Shown here: positions 25,771 to 34,701 of the stretch, one piece after another
How positions within the stretch are numbered: position 1 is the stretch's first letter
Layout of the letters: each line of letters begins with the position of its first letter
Assembly: GCA_003279685.1 (NCBI GenBank)
Contig: QCHA01000004.1
Span: forward strand, 20,429 to 84,428
DNA: 64,000 nucleotides
Direction: 5' to 3'
Source of the DNA: Pelagibacteraceae bacterium AG-390-L03
GTDB taxonomy: Bacteria; Pseudomonadota; Alphaproteobacteria; Pelagibacterales; Pelagibacteraceae
Program-made: the position numbers and the translations under genes
The notes under the pieces: generated by a model
The model's input: the letters and a program-made list of their open reading frames with translations, nothing else
What the model was told of the DNA's origin: nothing
The model's database searches: none

Positions 25771-26240
25771 TAGTAGTAAACTCCTTTTTTAAATGAGTCT
25801 TTTGGAACAGCTGGTAATTCACCATCAATATTAAGTCCTTCAGGCTCAGTGTATAATCTTTGAGAATTAATTTCACCTTGATTAGGCTTGTCTCCATCAG
25901 CAAGTTTAGGGATAAATTTACCCCATGGTTTTGTTGTAATCGGAGATACAAAATCTTTTGTAGTTCCATTTCTAAATTTAATTTTCCAAGAAATAGTTCC
26001 TTTTTCTTCCTCACGTCTTACTCTAACACTATGACCCATTGGAGCAAAATCAGCGTAACCTCTAACATCAATAGCATGATTAGGACAAGCTTTTACACAA
26101 GAATAACATTCCCAACAAAAGTTAGGTTCAATATTTTTTGCACGTCTAATGTTTTCATCAATGTGCATTATATCTGATGGGCAAATATCTACGCAATGAC
26201 CGCAGCCATCACATCTTGTCATGTATACAAATGTTGACAT
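25770..26240 (-). CDS. aprB: Adenylylsulfate reductase, beta subunit
   Basis: A 156-residue ferredoxin-type subunit with two [4Fe-4S] clusters: Cys10, Cys13, Cys16, Cys20 (CDGCGHCVDIC) and Cys42, Cys45, Cys48, Cys52 (CWECYSCVKAC). The C-terminal tail wraps AprA in known structures. It passes electrons between AprA's FAD and the membrane partner AprM. The ribosome-binding site AAGGAGAG is strong. A second frame of 83 residues here (25763-26014) is a shadow of this gene. Confidence 0.96.
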   Translation of the reverse strand: MSTFVYMTRCDGCGHCVDICPSDIMHIDENIRRAKNIEPNFCWECYSCVKACPNHAIDVRGYADFAPMGHSVRVRREEEKGTISWKIKFRNGTTKDFVSPITTKPWGKFIPKLADGDKPNQGEINSQRLYTEPEGLNIDGELPAVPKDSFKKGVYY

Positions 26241-26273
26241 ATTATTTTCTCTCCTTATTTAAAATTTTCATAA

Positions 26274-27068
26274 TTAATAATGTTTAGGTTGTTCTCTTTT
26301 AATGCCTAAACCAAATTGTTCAGGTGCGTCTGCTGGTGGAGGTAAATTATCTCTTGATCCATCAGCTTCAGCAAGATTTTTTTGTATTGCTGCCCCAGGC
26401 TTATAAAACATGTGAGCAAATTTAGACCAGTAAACTCCACCAAATAAGACTAAATTTGAAACAACAAATAAAGTCAAAAATAAAAATGAAAGTCCTGTTT
26501 GACCGTTAAATTGAGTATATGACCAAGCTAAGCCAAAAGTAGAGCATGCTAATAATGCTAAAACGAATAAATCTGCTTTAATTATTCTGTACCATGGATG
26601 AGCTTCTGCTGACACATCAACTCTTAAGAAAAACCAAAACCAATATCCTCCAACGCAAGTTAGGATCGCTCCAACATGCCATAACATTGACCACATTGAA
26701 GATTCAGATTTATCAGCTCCAGTATAACAAAAAACTAACATTGCTGATGAAACCCAAAAAATGATGGTGCCATACATTCCAAGAACGTGAGATAATCTTC
26801 TTTTTCCAAATCCAAGCTCTGCAGTAGTTCCAATATCAACAACAGTTGTTTTTGCAATTATTGAGGCTTTCTCTCCAGCTCCGATTTCTCTTGTTGCCTG
26901 TAATTTTGCTTTTTTTGCATTGTTAAAGAAATAAGTAATATTTTTATGATGTATCATTTGAATAATTGTTCCTAGTGCTATTAAAACAATCATAGCAATA
27001 ATAAAGCCTTGCATAGCAAACGGCGATACCGTCTCAGCTAAAATAGAAAATGGATTTGTATTTAACAT
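26274..27068 (-). CDS. aprM: AprM-like membrane anchor of APS reductase
   Basis: A 264-residue inner-membrane protein with about five hydrophobic helices (SPFAMQGFIIAMIVLIALG; VLGMYGTIIFWVSSAMLVF; GAILTCVGGYWFWFFL; plus two more). Histidines near helix ends could bind haem. It lies directly before aprB and aprA, as aprM does in sulfur oxidisers, so it most likely hands electrons from sulfite oxidation to the quinone pool. First gene of the operon, 34 bases before aprB; a promoter can be placed upstream. Confidence 0.85.
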   Translation of the reverse strand: MLNTNPFSILAETVSPFAMQGFIIAMIVLIALGTIIQMIHHKNITYFFNNAKKAKLQATREIGAGEKASIIAKTTVVDIGTTAELGFGKRRLSHVLGMYGTIIFWVSSAMLVFCYTGADKSESSMWSMLWHVGAILTCVGGYWFWFFLRVDVSAEAHPWYRIIKADLFVLALLACSTFGLAWSYTQFNGQTGLSFLFLTLFVVSNLVLFGGVYWSKFAHMFYKPGAAIQKNLAEADGSRDNLPPPADAPEQFGLGIKREQPKHY

Positions 27069-27123
27069 GTTACCCTTGTGTAAATTTTATAGTAAAAATT
27101 AAAAGTTTTCTAATCTACTTAAT

Positions 27124-27152
27124 TCTATAGTTCAACCCTAAGTATTGGTCAA
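27124..27152 (-). promoter_or_regulatory. Predicted sigma-70-type promoter for the aprMBA operon
   Basis: On the reverse strand TTGACC (27152-27147) and TATAGA (27129-27124) are separated by exactly 17 bases, giving a transcript start about 50 bases before the aprM ATG. It lies in the 109-base gap between the HIT gene and aprM. Match to the -35 box is 5 of 6 and to the -10 box 4 of 6. Confidence 0.5.
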
Positions 27153-27177
27153 TGTGTCTTTAATAACAACCTATAAT

Positions 27178-27576
27178 TTATATTTTACGTTTATAATGCT
27201 GATTTTTTGGTATTACAGCCCTAACCCCGCCTTGGGGGTTGTCAACATCACCTTTTCTTCTTGGAATCAAATGAATATGACAATGCATTATTGATTGTCC
27301 AGCTATTTTTCCAGCATTAGTTCCAACGTTAAATGCTTTTATACTTTTATCTTTATCTAGAACCTCATTTTTTACAATTTTAATCAAATCATTACATGCG
27401 ATAAGCTCTTCATTAGATAGTTCAAAATAATCAACTACATGTCTTTTGGGAATTATTAGGCAATGTTGCTCTGTAACAGGATAAGTATCGTAGCTTGCGT
27501 ACGCTAAATCATTTTCATGAGCAATACCACTCGCCTTTGAATTACAAAATAGACATGGATTATTTGGATCTCTCAT
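27178..27576 (-). CDS. HIT family nucleotide-binding protein
   Basis: A 132-residue histidine-triad hydrolase: QSIMHCHIHLIPRRKGD holds the HxHxH catalytic motif, and the N-terminal CLFCN pair is the zinc-binding CxxC of the Fhit/HinT-like bacterial group. It would hydrolyse AMP-linked phosphoramidates or dinucleotides in the cytoplasm. It follows pabC with 5 bases between. Confidence 0.92.
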   Translation of the reverse strand: MRDPNNPCLFCNSKASGIAHENDLAYASYDTYPVTEQHCLIIPKRHVVDYFELSNEELIACNDLIKIVKNEVLDKDKSIKAFNVGTNAGKIAGQSIMHCHIHLIPRRKGDVDNPQGGVRAVIPKNQHYKRKI

Positions 27577-27581
27577 AATGC

Positions 27582-28352
27582 TTATCTATAAACTTTGCAC
27601 TTAGTGACAGCCAATTTATAATATTTTGAAAGTATATTATAATTTTTTAGACTTTTTCTTTGCCACCCTAATTGACTAATAGTTTTTACCGAGGCAACAC
27701 CTTTTCCAGACCCAATCAAAATAATTTCATCAAACTCTTTTAAATTATTAACGAAAATATCTTTTCTTGTAATCTTTTTTATTTTTGATTTAAAAAATTT
27801 GTAAGTAATGCCTTTGTAAAATTTATCTATTGGTGAAAAAAATTTATCGTCCTTAACAAAAAGTAAGTTGGAAGTTCCTGTTTCAAAAATTTTTTTATTT
27901 GAACATAGTCCAATATCTGATTTTGAATTATCGAGTTTTGATAAATGTTTTATTATTTCTTTATATTTTAAATTTTTAAATTCAGGTTTTTGTCTTTTTA
28001 GTTTTACCAATTTTAAATTAAAATTTAACTTTGGTTTGATACGTTTTCTTAATGAAATTGATAGAATTTTTTTATTAACTGCCACTCTAAGTAAATGATT
28101 ATATTTAATTTTTGAATTAATATTATTTTTAATTAAATTTAAAATATCTGATCTTAATGATGATTTTGATATTGAGAAGGCTTTAGTAGATTTAATTAAG
28201 TTATTAATATGTTCTTTAAAGAAAAGAATTTTTGAAGGATTTTCAAAAATCCACATTGTGGTAAACACACCACGATCTCCCCAAAGATCTTTAAATTCAA
28301 TTTCTTTAAGATCTTTAAGCTGATAAGATTTTTTTAATAAGTATTTTACCAT
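27582..28352 (-). CDS. pabC: Branched-chain/class IV aminotransferase-fold lyase, probable PabC
   Basis: A 256-residue fold-type IV PLP protein. KHLSKLDNSKSDIG holds the PLP lysine in the position of the KHLNRLE motif of E. coli PabC, and ETGTSNLLFV is the phosphate-side motif. It would convert 4-amino-4-deoxychorismate to p-aminobenzoate plus pyruvate for folate. The ATG at 28352 lies inside pabA, an overlap of 38 bases; the common start is likely because the next methionine is at residue 33. Very Lys-rich. Assigned mostly from the pabBAC order. Confidence 0.78.
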   Translation of the reverse strand: MVKYLLKKSYQLKDLKEIEFKDLWGDRGVFTTMWIFENPSKILFFKEHINNLIKSTKAFSISKSSLRSDILNLIKNNINSKIKYNHLLRVAVNKKILSISLRKRIKPKLNFNLKLVKLKRQKPEFKNLKYKEIIKHLSKLDNSKSDIGLCSNKKIFETGTSNLLFVKDDKFFSPIDKFYKGITYKFFKSKIKKITRKDIFVNNLKEFDEIILIGSGKGVASVKTISQLGWQRKSLKNYNILSKYYKLAVTKCKVYR

Positions 28353-28872
28353 TTAAAGTTAAAAATGATTCTGGGTGAAATTGAAATCCATAAATTTTAT
28401 CAATGTTATTTTCAAATGACATTGCGGCTCCTGAAATAACACATCTCATTGTTATGTCAAAATTTTCTGCTACAAAAGGTTCTTTTAATTTTAAAGAATG
28501 ATAACGACCGACTTTAAATTTACGTCCCGTATTAAATAGTTTGCTTGATTTATTAACCAATACTTCTGATTGAAATCCGTGATAAATTTTGCTTTGTTCA
28601 ATTATACTAGCTCCTTCACTAAATAATATTTGCTGAAACCCAAGACAAATTCCTATTATTTTCTTTTTACCCTTAAATTTCTTATAAATTTTTGAAGACA
28701 ATGGATAATCTTTTGGAGATCCCGGCCCTGGAGAAAAAACAATTGTTGATGCTTGATTTAATTTTGAATTATTAATTTTACTAAAATCATTACACTCAAC
28801 ATTATCAAATAAAGAAAATTGATGAACTACATTATGTGTAAACGAGTCTTTATGATCAATGACATATATCAT
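28315..28872 (-). CDS. pabA: Glutamine amidotransferase component (PabA/TrpG type)
   Basis: A 185-residue class I glutamine amidotransferase. The catalytic Cys is in IIGICLGFQQILF and the His-Glu pair in FQFHPESFLT; VFSPGPGSPKDYP is the oxyanion region. It supplies ammonia to the PabB-type partner encoded upstream, whose stop overlaps this ATG by 4 bases. The opening IDHKDSFTHNVVHQF is a variant of the usual DxxDSFTxNL. Whether it serves only PabB or also TrpE cannot be decided here; no trpE neighbour is in the window. Confidence 0.88.
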   Translation of the reverse strand: MIYVIDHKDSFTHNVVHQFSLFDNVECNDFSKINNSKLNQASTIVFSPGPGSPKDYPLSSKIYKKFKGKKKIIGICLGFQQILFSEGASIIEQSKIYHGFQSEVLVNKSSKLFNTGRKFKVGRYHSLKLKEPFVAENFDITMRCVISGAAMSFENNIDKIYGFQFHPESFLTLNGKILIKKILSA

Positions 28873-30059
28873 TTATATAAATCTATTAACGCTTTTGCTT
28901 TAATAACATTTTCATTAAATTCATGTTTTGCATTACTGTCAATTACAACACCTGATGCAACTGAAATTTCAGAAACATTTTTATAATTTAATATTGATCT
29001 AATAATTATATTAAACCTCATATCACTATTAAATTTAATGAAACCAAAACTTCCTGTATAAATATTTCGATTTTCTTTTTCTTGATTATTCAAAAGATTT
29101 AATGTGCTTATTTTTGGACAACCAATTACTGATCCACCAGGCATCATTGCCTTTATAATATCTATGTTTCTTGTATTTTTTTTAAGCTTCCCTGTAATTA
29201 AACTTACATAATGATAAAGATCTTTATATTCTTCAACTGTTTTTTCTTTTTTAAGTTTAACACTTCCAGGCTCGCATATTCTTGAAAGATCATTTCTTTC
29301 CATATCAACTATCATATTATGCTCTTTAGTTTCCTTTATATTGTTTCTAAAAAAACTTAAGGCTTTATTTTTATTAAAATTTTTAGTTTTTCTTAATGTT
29401 CCAGCAATTGGTTTTGTTGATATGATAGAGCCATTTCTAGTAATTAAATTTTCAGGTGAACAACTAATAATTGAGAAGTTTTTATCTTTAATCATGAAAG
29501 CTTCTGGCGCTAAATTGCTTTTAGTCAATCTGCAAAAAAAGTCTAAAGGATCGATTGAAGATTTATTCTTATATTTCGTGCATATTTTAATTTGATATGT
29601 CTCTCCAGATCTAATTTTCTTTTTAAATTTATTAAAGATTTTTGTGTATGATTTTTGGTTAATATTTATCTTAAATTTTTTATCTATTTTTTGTAAGGAA
29701 TTTAATTGATAAGTTAAACCTTCTTTTAAAGAAATTTTAGTTTCTGGCTTATAGAATATTCCTTTTGGAAAATTAATACTTTTTTGTTTAGGCAGCTTTA
29801 CTCCAATTAGATTATTTAATAATTCATAGCCAAAAAAACCTATCATTAAATCTGTATCTTTATACTTCGTCTTAAACTTGTATTTTTGATTTAAAAAATT
29901 AATGATATTTTTATTATTTAAAGTTATTTTTTTTGAAAAATCAGTAAATAAATCAAAACCTTTGATCGTTTTATAGATGATAAAAGGTTTGTTTGAATTA
30001 TTAATATTATTTAAATAATTTTTTTTAATCAATTTTCTAAGTTGTTTGAAGTCTCGCAA
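28869..30059 (-). CDS. pabB: Chorismate-binding enzyme, probable aminodeoxychorismate synthase component I
   Basis: A 396-residue chorismate-binding enzyme. Landmarks: VDMERNDLSRICEPGSV, MMPGGSVIGCPKISTL and the end VASGVVIDSNAKHEFNE. In the substrate loop it has STKPIAGTLRK; E. coli PabB has a lysine (PIKGT) that forms a covalent intermediate, while TrpE has alanine. This enzyme therefore has the TrpE-type residue, though PGGS and the pabA and pabC neighbours favour PabB. Overlaps the MFS gene stop by 23 bases and pabA by 4. Lys-rich and lacking the N-terminal third of many family members. Confidence 0.72.
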   Translation of the reverse strand: MRDFKQLRKLIKKNYLNNINNSNKPFIIYKTIKGFDLFTDFSKKITLNNKNIINFLNQKYKFKTKYKDTDLMIGFFGYELLNNLIGVKLPKQKSINFPKGIFYKPETKISLKEGLTYQLNSLQKIDKKFKININQKSYTKIFNKFKKKIRSGETYQIKICTKYKNKSSIDPLDFFCRLTKSNLAPEAFMIKDKNFSIISCSPENLITRNGSIISTKPIAGTLRKTKNFNKNKALSFFRNNIKETKEHNMIVDMERNDLSRICEPGSVKLKKEKTVEEYKDLYHYVSLITGKLKKNTRNIDIIKAMMPGGSVIGCPKISTLNLLNNQEKENRNIYTGSFGFIKFNSDMRFNIIIRSILNYKNVSEISVASGVVIDSNAKHEFNENVIKAKALIDLYK

Positions 30060-31257
30060 CTTGTTTTTCTATTATTGGCAAGTGTATCAAACCTGCAAAA
30101 ATTGATAAAGCAATAGATATGTACCACGCATAATCGTATGATCCATATAGGTCATGAAAAACACCTCCTAAATAAGCTCCTAAAAAAGATCCTACTTGAT
30201 GGCTTAAAAAAACTATTCCATATAATAATCCTATATATTTAGTTCCAAAAATAAACCCAACTAAACCCATCGTTGGTGGAACAGTGGAAAGCCATAAAAA
30301 ACCAAAAGTAATACCAAATAACACAGCAATAATTGGGCTGGGTGGTAAAAATATAAATAAAGCTATAACCAAACCTCTTGCTAAGTAGATTGTGCTTAAA
30401 ATTAATTTTTTACTAAATTTTTGAGCTAGATATCCTGATGTTAATGTTCCTGCGATATTAAATAAACCTATCATTGAAAGAATTGTTACAGTGCACCACT
30501 CTGGCAAACCTCTGTCATTAATATAAATTGGAATATGTGTTGCAACTAAAGCGATGTGCCATCCACAAACAAAAAAACCTAAAGTTAAATATATAAAACT
30601 TTTACTCTGAAAGGCTTCCTTAAGCGCTTCACTTGCAGTTTGTTTATCATCTATTATTCCACCAACTACATCTTTTGGAGTAGTTAAAAAGAAAGCTAAT
30701 ATCAAACCTGCAAAAATAAAAGCAGCAAAGATTAAAAGTGTAGTTTCCCATCCAAAATCAACAAGTGCATATCTTGTAAAAACAGGCGATACAAAATAAC
30801 CAAATGAACCAGCGGCTGTAACAATACCAATCGCAGCAGTTCTATTTGATTGAGGAAAATGTTTTGCAACCACTGAAACAGGAATGCTTATTGCAGTTCC
30901 ACCAAGTGCAACACCTATTAAGACACCAATACCAGTTACAAAATAAAGCCCAGTATTATAGTCTGAAACCAACATCAAAATTCCAAGTAAATAAAAAATA
31001 AAACCAATAAATACTGCTATATGACCACCGTATTTATCTGTAATGACTCCAAACCAAGGGGCAAACGCACCCCATAAAAACATTTGAAGACCTAAAGCAA
31101 AACCGAATTGAGATAGCGTTATTCCTAAGTCAGTTGAAAAGTCAAAGTAGAACATTCCAAATGTTTGTCTTATACCAAGAGAAATAATAACAATTAAGCA
31201 AGCAGCAACTAATGTAATTAGAACTGTTTTATTTTTTATAAATTTTTCAGATACCAT
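30037..31257 (-). CDS. Major facilitator superfamily transporter
   Basis: A 406-residue inner-membrane protein with twelve hydrophobic helices. Loop motifs GVITDKYGGHIAVFIGF (between helices 2 and 3, the MFS A-motif) and FSKKLILSTIYLARGL in the second half. Related to the oxalate/formate-antiporter-like (OFA) group by general pattern; ligand unknown. It lies 7 bases after the cystathionine-lyase-like gene, and its end overlaps pabB by 23 bases, so the whole block may be one transcript. Confidence 0.88.
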   Translation of the reverse strand: MVSEKFIKNKTVLITLVAACLIVIISLGIRQTFGMFYFDFSTDLGITLSQFGFALGLQMFLWGAFAPWFGVITDKYGGHIAVFIGFIFYLLGILMLVSDYNTGLYFVTGIGVLIGVALGGTAISIPVSVVAKHFPQSNRTAAIGIVTAAGSFGYFVSPVFTRYALVDFGWETTLLIFAAFIFAGLILAFFLTTPKDVVGGIIDDKQTASEALKEAFQSKSFIYLTLGFFVCGWHIALVATHIPIYINDRGLPEWCTVTILSMIGLFNIAGTLTSGYLAQKFSKKLILSTIYLARGLVIALFIFLPPSPIIAVLFGITFGFLWLSTVPPTMGLVGFIFGTKYIGLLYGIVFLSHQVGSFLGAYLGGVFHDLYGSYDYAWYISIALSIFAGLIHLPIIEKQVARLQTT

Positions 31258-31264
31258 TTAAAGC

Positions 31265-32440
31265 TTACTTTAAATGTTTTAAGGATTGTTTGATATCCGC
31301 GATAAGGTCGCTAGGATCCTCTAAACCAATATGTAGTCTAACAATATGTTCATTTTTTTCTAATTTAAGATATTTTCTGTTTCCTTGTTCTCTCACATTT
31401 TGATGTAAAGCTAAACTTTCAAATCCACCCCAACTATAACCATGGCCAAATAATTTTAAATTATTTACAAATTTAACAACAGACTTTTCATTTTTAGTTT
31501 TAATTCTTAAACCCATCAAACCAGAGGCTCCTGAATAATATTTTTTCCACATTCTAAAATTATAAGAATCTTTCTTATATGGATATAACAACTTAATATT
31601 TTTAAATTTAGACAAAAACTCTGCAACTTTTTTTGCATTTTCTCTATGTCGATCTAATCTAACATCTAAAGTTCTTAATCCTCTTGTTATTAAATAAGCA
31701 TCATCAGGTCCTAACCTTAAGCCAGTAACTCTTTCTGCAGCTTTTACCTTAGCAAAAACTTTTTTGTTAACTGCTAGACTTCCTCCCATTACATCAGAAT
31801 GACCCGAATAATATTTTGTTGCTGAGACAATTGACATATCAAAACCAAGTTTGATTGGTTTTAAAAAATATGGAGTTCCCCAGGTATTATCAATTGCAGT
31901 TAAAATTTTATATTTTTTTGCTATAGAAATAATTTTACCAAGATCTTGAAAATCAAATGTATTACTTCCTGGGTTTTCCACAAAAATTAATTTAGTTTTT
32001 TTTGTAATAGCTTTCTCTAATGTCTTAAGATTATGAGGATCATAAAAAGTTGTTTTGATATTAAATTCTCTCAGAAAATCTTGTGACAGTAATCTTGTTG
32101 GACTGTAAACTGGATCAGCTACTATAATTTCATCGCCTGGTCTTGTAACACTAAAAATTGCAAGAAATACTGATCCAAATCCTGTTGGAGTTAAAAAAGT
32201 AAAATAACTTTCTTCTAGTTTTGATAAAATTTGTTGTAGAATATGAGTAGTTGAAGTTCCTTGTCTTCCGTAATCAAAGTGTCCACCAGTAGGGTTTTTT
32301 TTTGCTTTATTTTGCATTTTTCGAATATCTTGCATCGATTTGAATATAATTGTCGAGGCTCGAACAATTGGTGGATTAACTGACTGATTATGAAAGTCTT
32401 TTGCGGTGTGTTTTAAAAATGTCTTGAAAGAATTGCTCAT
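31265..32440 (-). CDS. metC: Cys/Met metabolism PLP-dependent lyase (cystathionine beta-lyase-like)
   Basis: A 391-residue aspartate aminotransferase-fold (type I) PLP enzyme. The PLP lysine is in SIVSATKYYSGHSDVMGG, and SATKYxxGHSD is the family signature; YGRQGTSTTHILQQILSKLE is the PLP phosphate segment. Substrate could be cystathionine, methionine or cysteine; the beta-lyase call rests on overall similarity. In a clade that depends on reduced sulfur such a lyase would recycle it. Confidence 0.82.
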   Translation of the reverse strand: MSNSFKTFLKHTAKDFHNQSVNPPIVRASTIIFKSMQDIRKMQNKAKKNPTGGHFDYGRQGTSTTHILQQILSKLEESYFTFLTPTGFGSVFLAIFSVTRPGDEIIVADPVYSPTRLLSQDFLREFNIKTTFYDPHNLKTLEKAITKKTKLIFVENPGSNTFDFQDLGKIISIAKKYKILTAIDNTWGTPYFLKPIKLGFDMSIVSATKYYSGHSDVMGGSLAVNKKVFAKVKAAERVTGLRLGPDDAYLITRGLRTLDVRLDRHRENAKKVAEFLSKFKNIKLLYPYKKDSYNFRMWKKYYSGASGLMGLRIKTKNEKSVVKFVNNLKLFGHGYSWGGFESLALHQNVREQGNRKYLKLEKNEHIVRLHIGLEDPSDLIADIKQSLKHLK

Positions 32441-32515
32441 AATAAAATTTGATATGTTAAGAAGACAATGCTATATCCCGTAAAAAACGTCAATAAAATT
32501 AATAAATAGGACTTA

Positions 32516-32599
32516 ATGAGTTATCCAAAGAAACATAGAGGCCGAAGAAAGCAGGGCTCTAAAAAAAGAAGAGCAAAAAGAAAAAATAAGAAAAAGTAA
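32516..32599 (+). CDS. 27-residue extremely basic peptide, hypothetical
   Basis: ATG at 32516, six bases after an AGGA ribosome-binding site, then 27 codons and TAA, ending 6 bases before the convergent mnmA stop. About 17 of 27 residues are Lys or Arg, starting MSYPKKHRGRRKQ and ending KNKKK; the only aromatic is Tyr3. Such peptides resemble small ribosome-associated proteins (such as bTHX) in composition and size but I see no specific match. Low complexity raises the risk of a chance frame; the ribosome-binding site and exact fit between neighbours argue for it. Confidence 0.55.
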   Translation: MSYPKKHRGRRKQGSKKRRAKRKNKKK

Positions 32600-32604
32600 T
32601 TTCT

Positions 32605-33723
32605 CTACTCTTTAATCCATCCTCCCCCAAGCACTTTATGACCAAATTGGTCTTTGCTATAAAAGACACATGCCTGTCCTGGTGAAATACCATCTTCAGG
32701 ATTAAGCAAATTTACATAAGCGGTATTATTTTCTTTTAGATCAACTTTTGCTTCGAGAAGATTTCCAGTTGATCTTACTTTTACAAAAATATTTTGATCT
32801 AAATCTTTTTTATCAGTTAATAAGTTCAAATCTTTAAGAGAAATATCTTTTTTTCCAAGATTTTCTTTTGGTCCAACTATAATCTCATTATTTTCTGAAT
32901 TTATTTTTAAAACGTATAAAGGTTCTTTGTCTGAAACTTTAATGCCTTTTCTTTGTCCTATTGTAAAATTAATAATTCCATCATGAACACCAATTACATT
33001 TCCCTCTAAATTTTTTATATTTCCCTTTTGAAAAGAGTCTGGTCTAAATTTTCTAATTACTGATGCGTAATCTCCATTAGGGACAAAACAAATATCTTGG
33101 CTGTCGGGTTTATCCGCAACATTTAAATCTAGCTCTTTTGCAATCTCTCTTGTTTTATCTTTTAACATTCCACCTAATGGAAACCTTAGATAATCTAATT
33201 GTTCACGAGTTGTATTAAATAGAAAATAACTTTGATCTCTGTTCTCATCGATTGCTCTATACATATTATTTGTATTGTTAGCTGTAACATTTTTTACATA
33301 ATGACCTGTAACTAATGCATCTGCATTTAGATCTTTGGATACTTCAAATAAATCTTTAAACTTTACTGTTTGATTACATTGAACACACGGTATTGGGGTT
33401 TCTCCATTTAAATAACTATCAACAAAATTATCTATAACTCCTTGCTTAAACTTATCTTGGTAATATAAAATTTTATGTTCAATCCCTAATTTATGTGCAA
33501 CACGTTTTGCATCCATTATATCTTGTCCTGAACAGCACTGCTTAGATTTAGCTACTTCTTTTCCATCATCATAAAGCTTTAGTGTAATTCCAATAACTTT
33601 ATAGCCTTCATTTTTCATGATGCCGGCTACAGTTGAAGAATCTACTCCACCAGACATGGCGACTACTACTGTAGTATCCTGGGGCTTTTTATTAATTCCA
33701 ATAGAATTTAATTCTTTATTCAT
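32605..33723 (-). CDS. mnmA: tRNA-specific 2-thiouridylase
   Basis: A 372-residue enzyme of the PP-loop ATPase family. [15 protein letters not shown] holds the PP-loop at residues 24-29; the catalytic Cys pair is in [14 protein letters not shown] and [17 protein letters not shown] and DQSYFLF are the RNA-binding landmarks. It puts sulfur on U34 of tRNA-Glu, -Gln and -Lys in the cytoplasm, using ATP and a sulfur relay. Full length. Confidence 0.97.
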   Translation of the reverse strand: MNKELNSIGINKKPQDTTVVVAMSGGVDSSTVAGIMKNEGYKVIGITLKLYDDGKEVAKSKQCCSGQDIMDAKRVAHKLGIEHKILYYQDKFKQGVIDNFVDSYLNGETPIPCVQCNQTVKFKDLFEVSKDLNADALVTGHYVKNVTANNTNNMYRAIDENRDQSYFLFNTTREQLDYLRFPLGGMLKDKTREIAKELDLNVADKPDSQDICFVPNGDYASVIRKFRPDSFQKGNIKNLEGNVIGVHDGIINFTIGQRKGIKVSDKEPLYVLKINSENNEIIVGPKENLGKKDISLKDLNLLTDKKDLDQNIFVKVRSTGNLLEAKVDLKENNTAYVNLLNPEDGISPGQACVFYSKDQFGHKVLGGGWIKE

Positions 33724-33764
33724 AAGGTAGTATTTATACTTATTTACAATATAAGTTAAATTAA

Positions 33765-33932
33765 ATGATTTTAGATTACGAACCAGGTGACAAAGTCACT
33801 AATCCAAATAATAAAGACTGGGGTATTGGTCAGGTCCAATCTATTATTAATGAAAAAGTAACTGTAAATTTTGAAAATGCTGGAAAAAAAGTAATCAATG
33901 CTAAAAATATAGAATTAAAAAGAATTAAATAG
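33765..33932 (+). CDS. DUF3553 small protein
   Basis: A 55-residue protein, not in the usual length range of gene finders. It reads [16 protein letters not shown], then [26 protein letters not shown] split by the W-G-x-G-Q-V-Q motif of DUF3553, a small SH3-like/Tudor-like beta-barrel found alone or fused to UvrD-type helicases in alphaproteobacteria. ATG at 33765, stop TAG at 33932; it starts 41 bases from the divergent mnmA gene and 7 bases before the cysQ-like gene. Cytoplasmic, perhaps nucleic acid-linked. Confidence 0.82.
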   Translation: MILDYEPGDKVTNPNNKDWGIGQVQSIINEKVTVNFENAGKKVINAKNIELKRIK

Positions 33933-33939
33933 ATTTTGG

Positions 33940-34701
33940 ATGGATATAAAAAAAATTATAGAAAATTTAATTGATACTTTTTTAAAAGCTGGAGAATTAT
34001 CACTTTCACTTAGGGAAAAAGGATTAAAAAAAGAAATAAAATCAGACAACACACCTGTGAGTAATGGTGACCTTGAAGTTAATAAATTTATCACAAAAAA
34101 AATCTCTGAGGTAACACCTGATATTCCAATCATATCTGAAGAAACTTCTGATAATAAAGACAACACTCAACTAAAAAATTTCTGGTTAGTTGATCCTATT
34201 GATGGGACTTATGACTATATAAATAACTTAGAAGAATTCACAATAAATGCAGGTTTAATTATAAATAACAAACCTGTTGCTGGATTAATTAATGCACCCT
34301 CAAAAAAAAGAATGTTTTATTCTTATGGTGAAGGAAATGCTTTTGAATTAAGTGATGGAAAAACAACAAAACTAAATGAAAAAGATACTATAACTAGACC
34401 AGTAAAATTTATTTCTTACTCAAACAAAATTAAACCAGAAATTAAAAAAATCTATCAAGATATTGGGGTTGTTGAAAATGTGAAAATGAAAAGTTCACTT
34501 AAGTTTTGCGTGGTAGCAGCTGGTGAATATGACGGATATGTAGCAGAACCAAGAGCTTATGAATGGGATATAGCAGCTGGTCATGCAATATTAATACATT
34601 CGGGTGGAACAGTTACAGATTTTAATGGAAATGAAATTTTATATGGAAAAAAAGATTTAAAAAATCCAAGCTTAATTTTAAAGAGTAAAAATATATTATA
34701 A
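33940..34701 (+). CDS. cysQ: CysQ-like 3'(2'),5'-bisphosphate nucleotidase / inositol monophosphatase family
   Basis: A 253-residue lithium-sensitive phosphatase fold. VDPIDGTYDYI is the metal-binding DPIDGT motif, with ISEETSD (first Glu) upstream and EWDIAAGHAILIHSGG near the end (WDxAA). Substrate is likely PAP from sulfate transfer reactions or inositol phosphate. A small membrane protein gene starts in its stop (TAATG). Confidence 0.85.
   Translation: MDIKKIIENLIDTFLKAGELSLSLREKGLKKEIKSDNTPVSNGDLEVNKFITKKISEVTPDIPIISEETSDNKDNTQLKNFWLVDPIDGTYDYINNLEEFTINAGLIINNKPVAGLINAPSKKRMFYSYGEGNAFELSDGKTTKLNEKDTITRPVKFISYSNKIKPEIKKIYQDIGVVENVKMKSSLKFCVVAAGEYDGYVAEPRAYEWDIAAGHAILIHSGGTVTDFNGNEILYGKKDLKNPSLILKSKNIL

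Noticed and set aside
25763..26014. 83-residue reverse frame within aprB
   Set aside because: Shifted frame over a gene with two intact iron-sulfur motifs; no domain.
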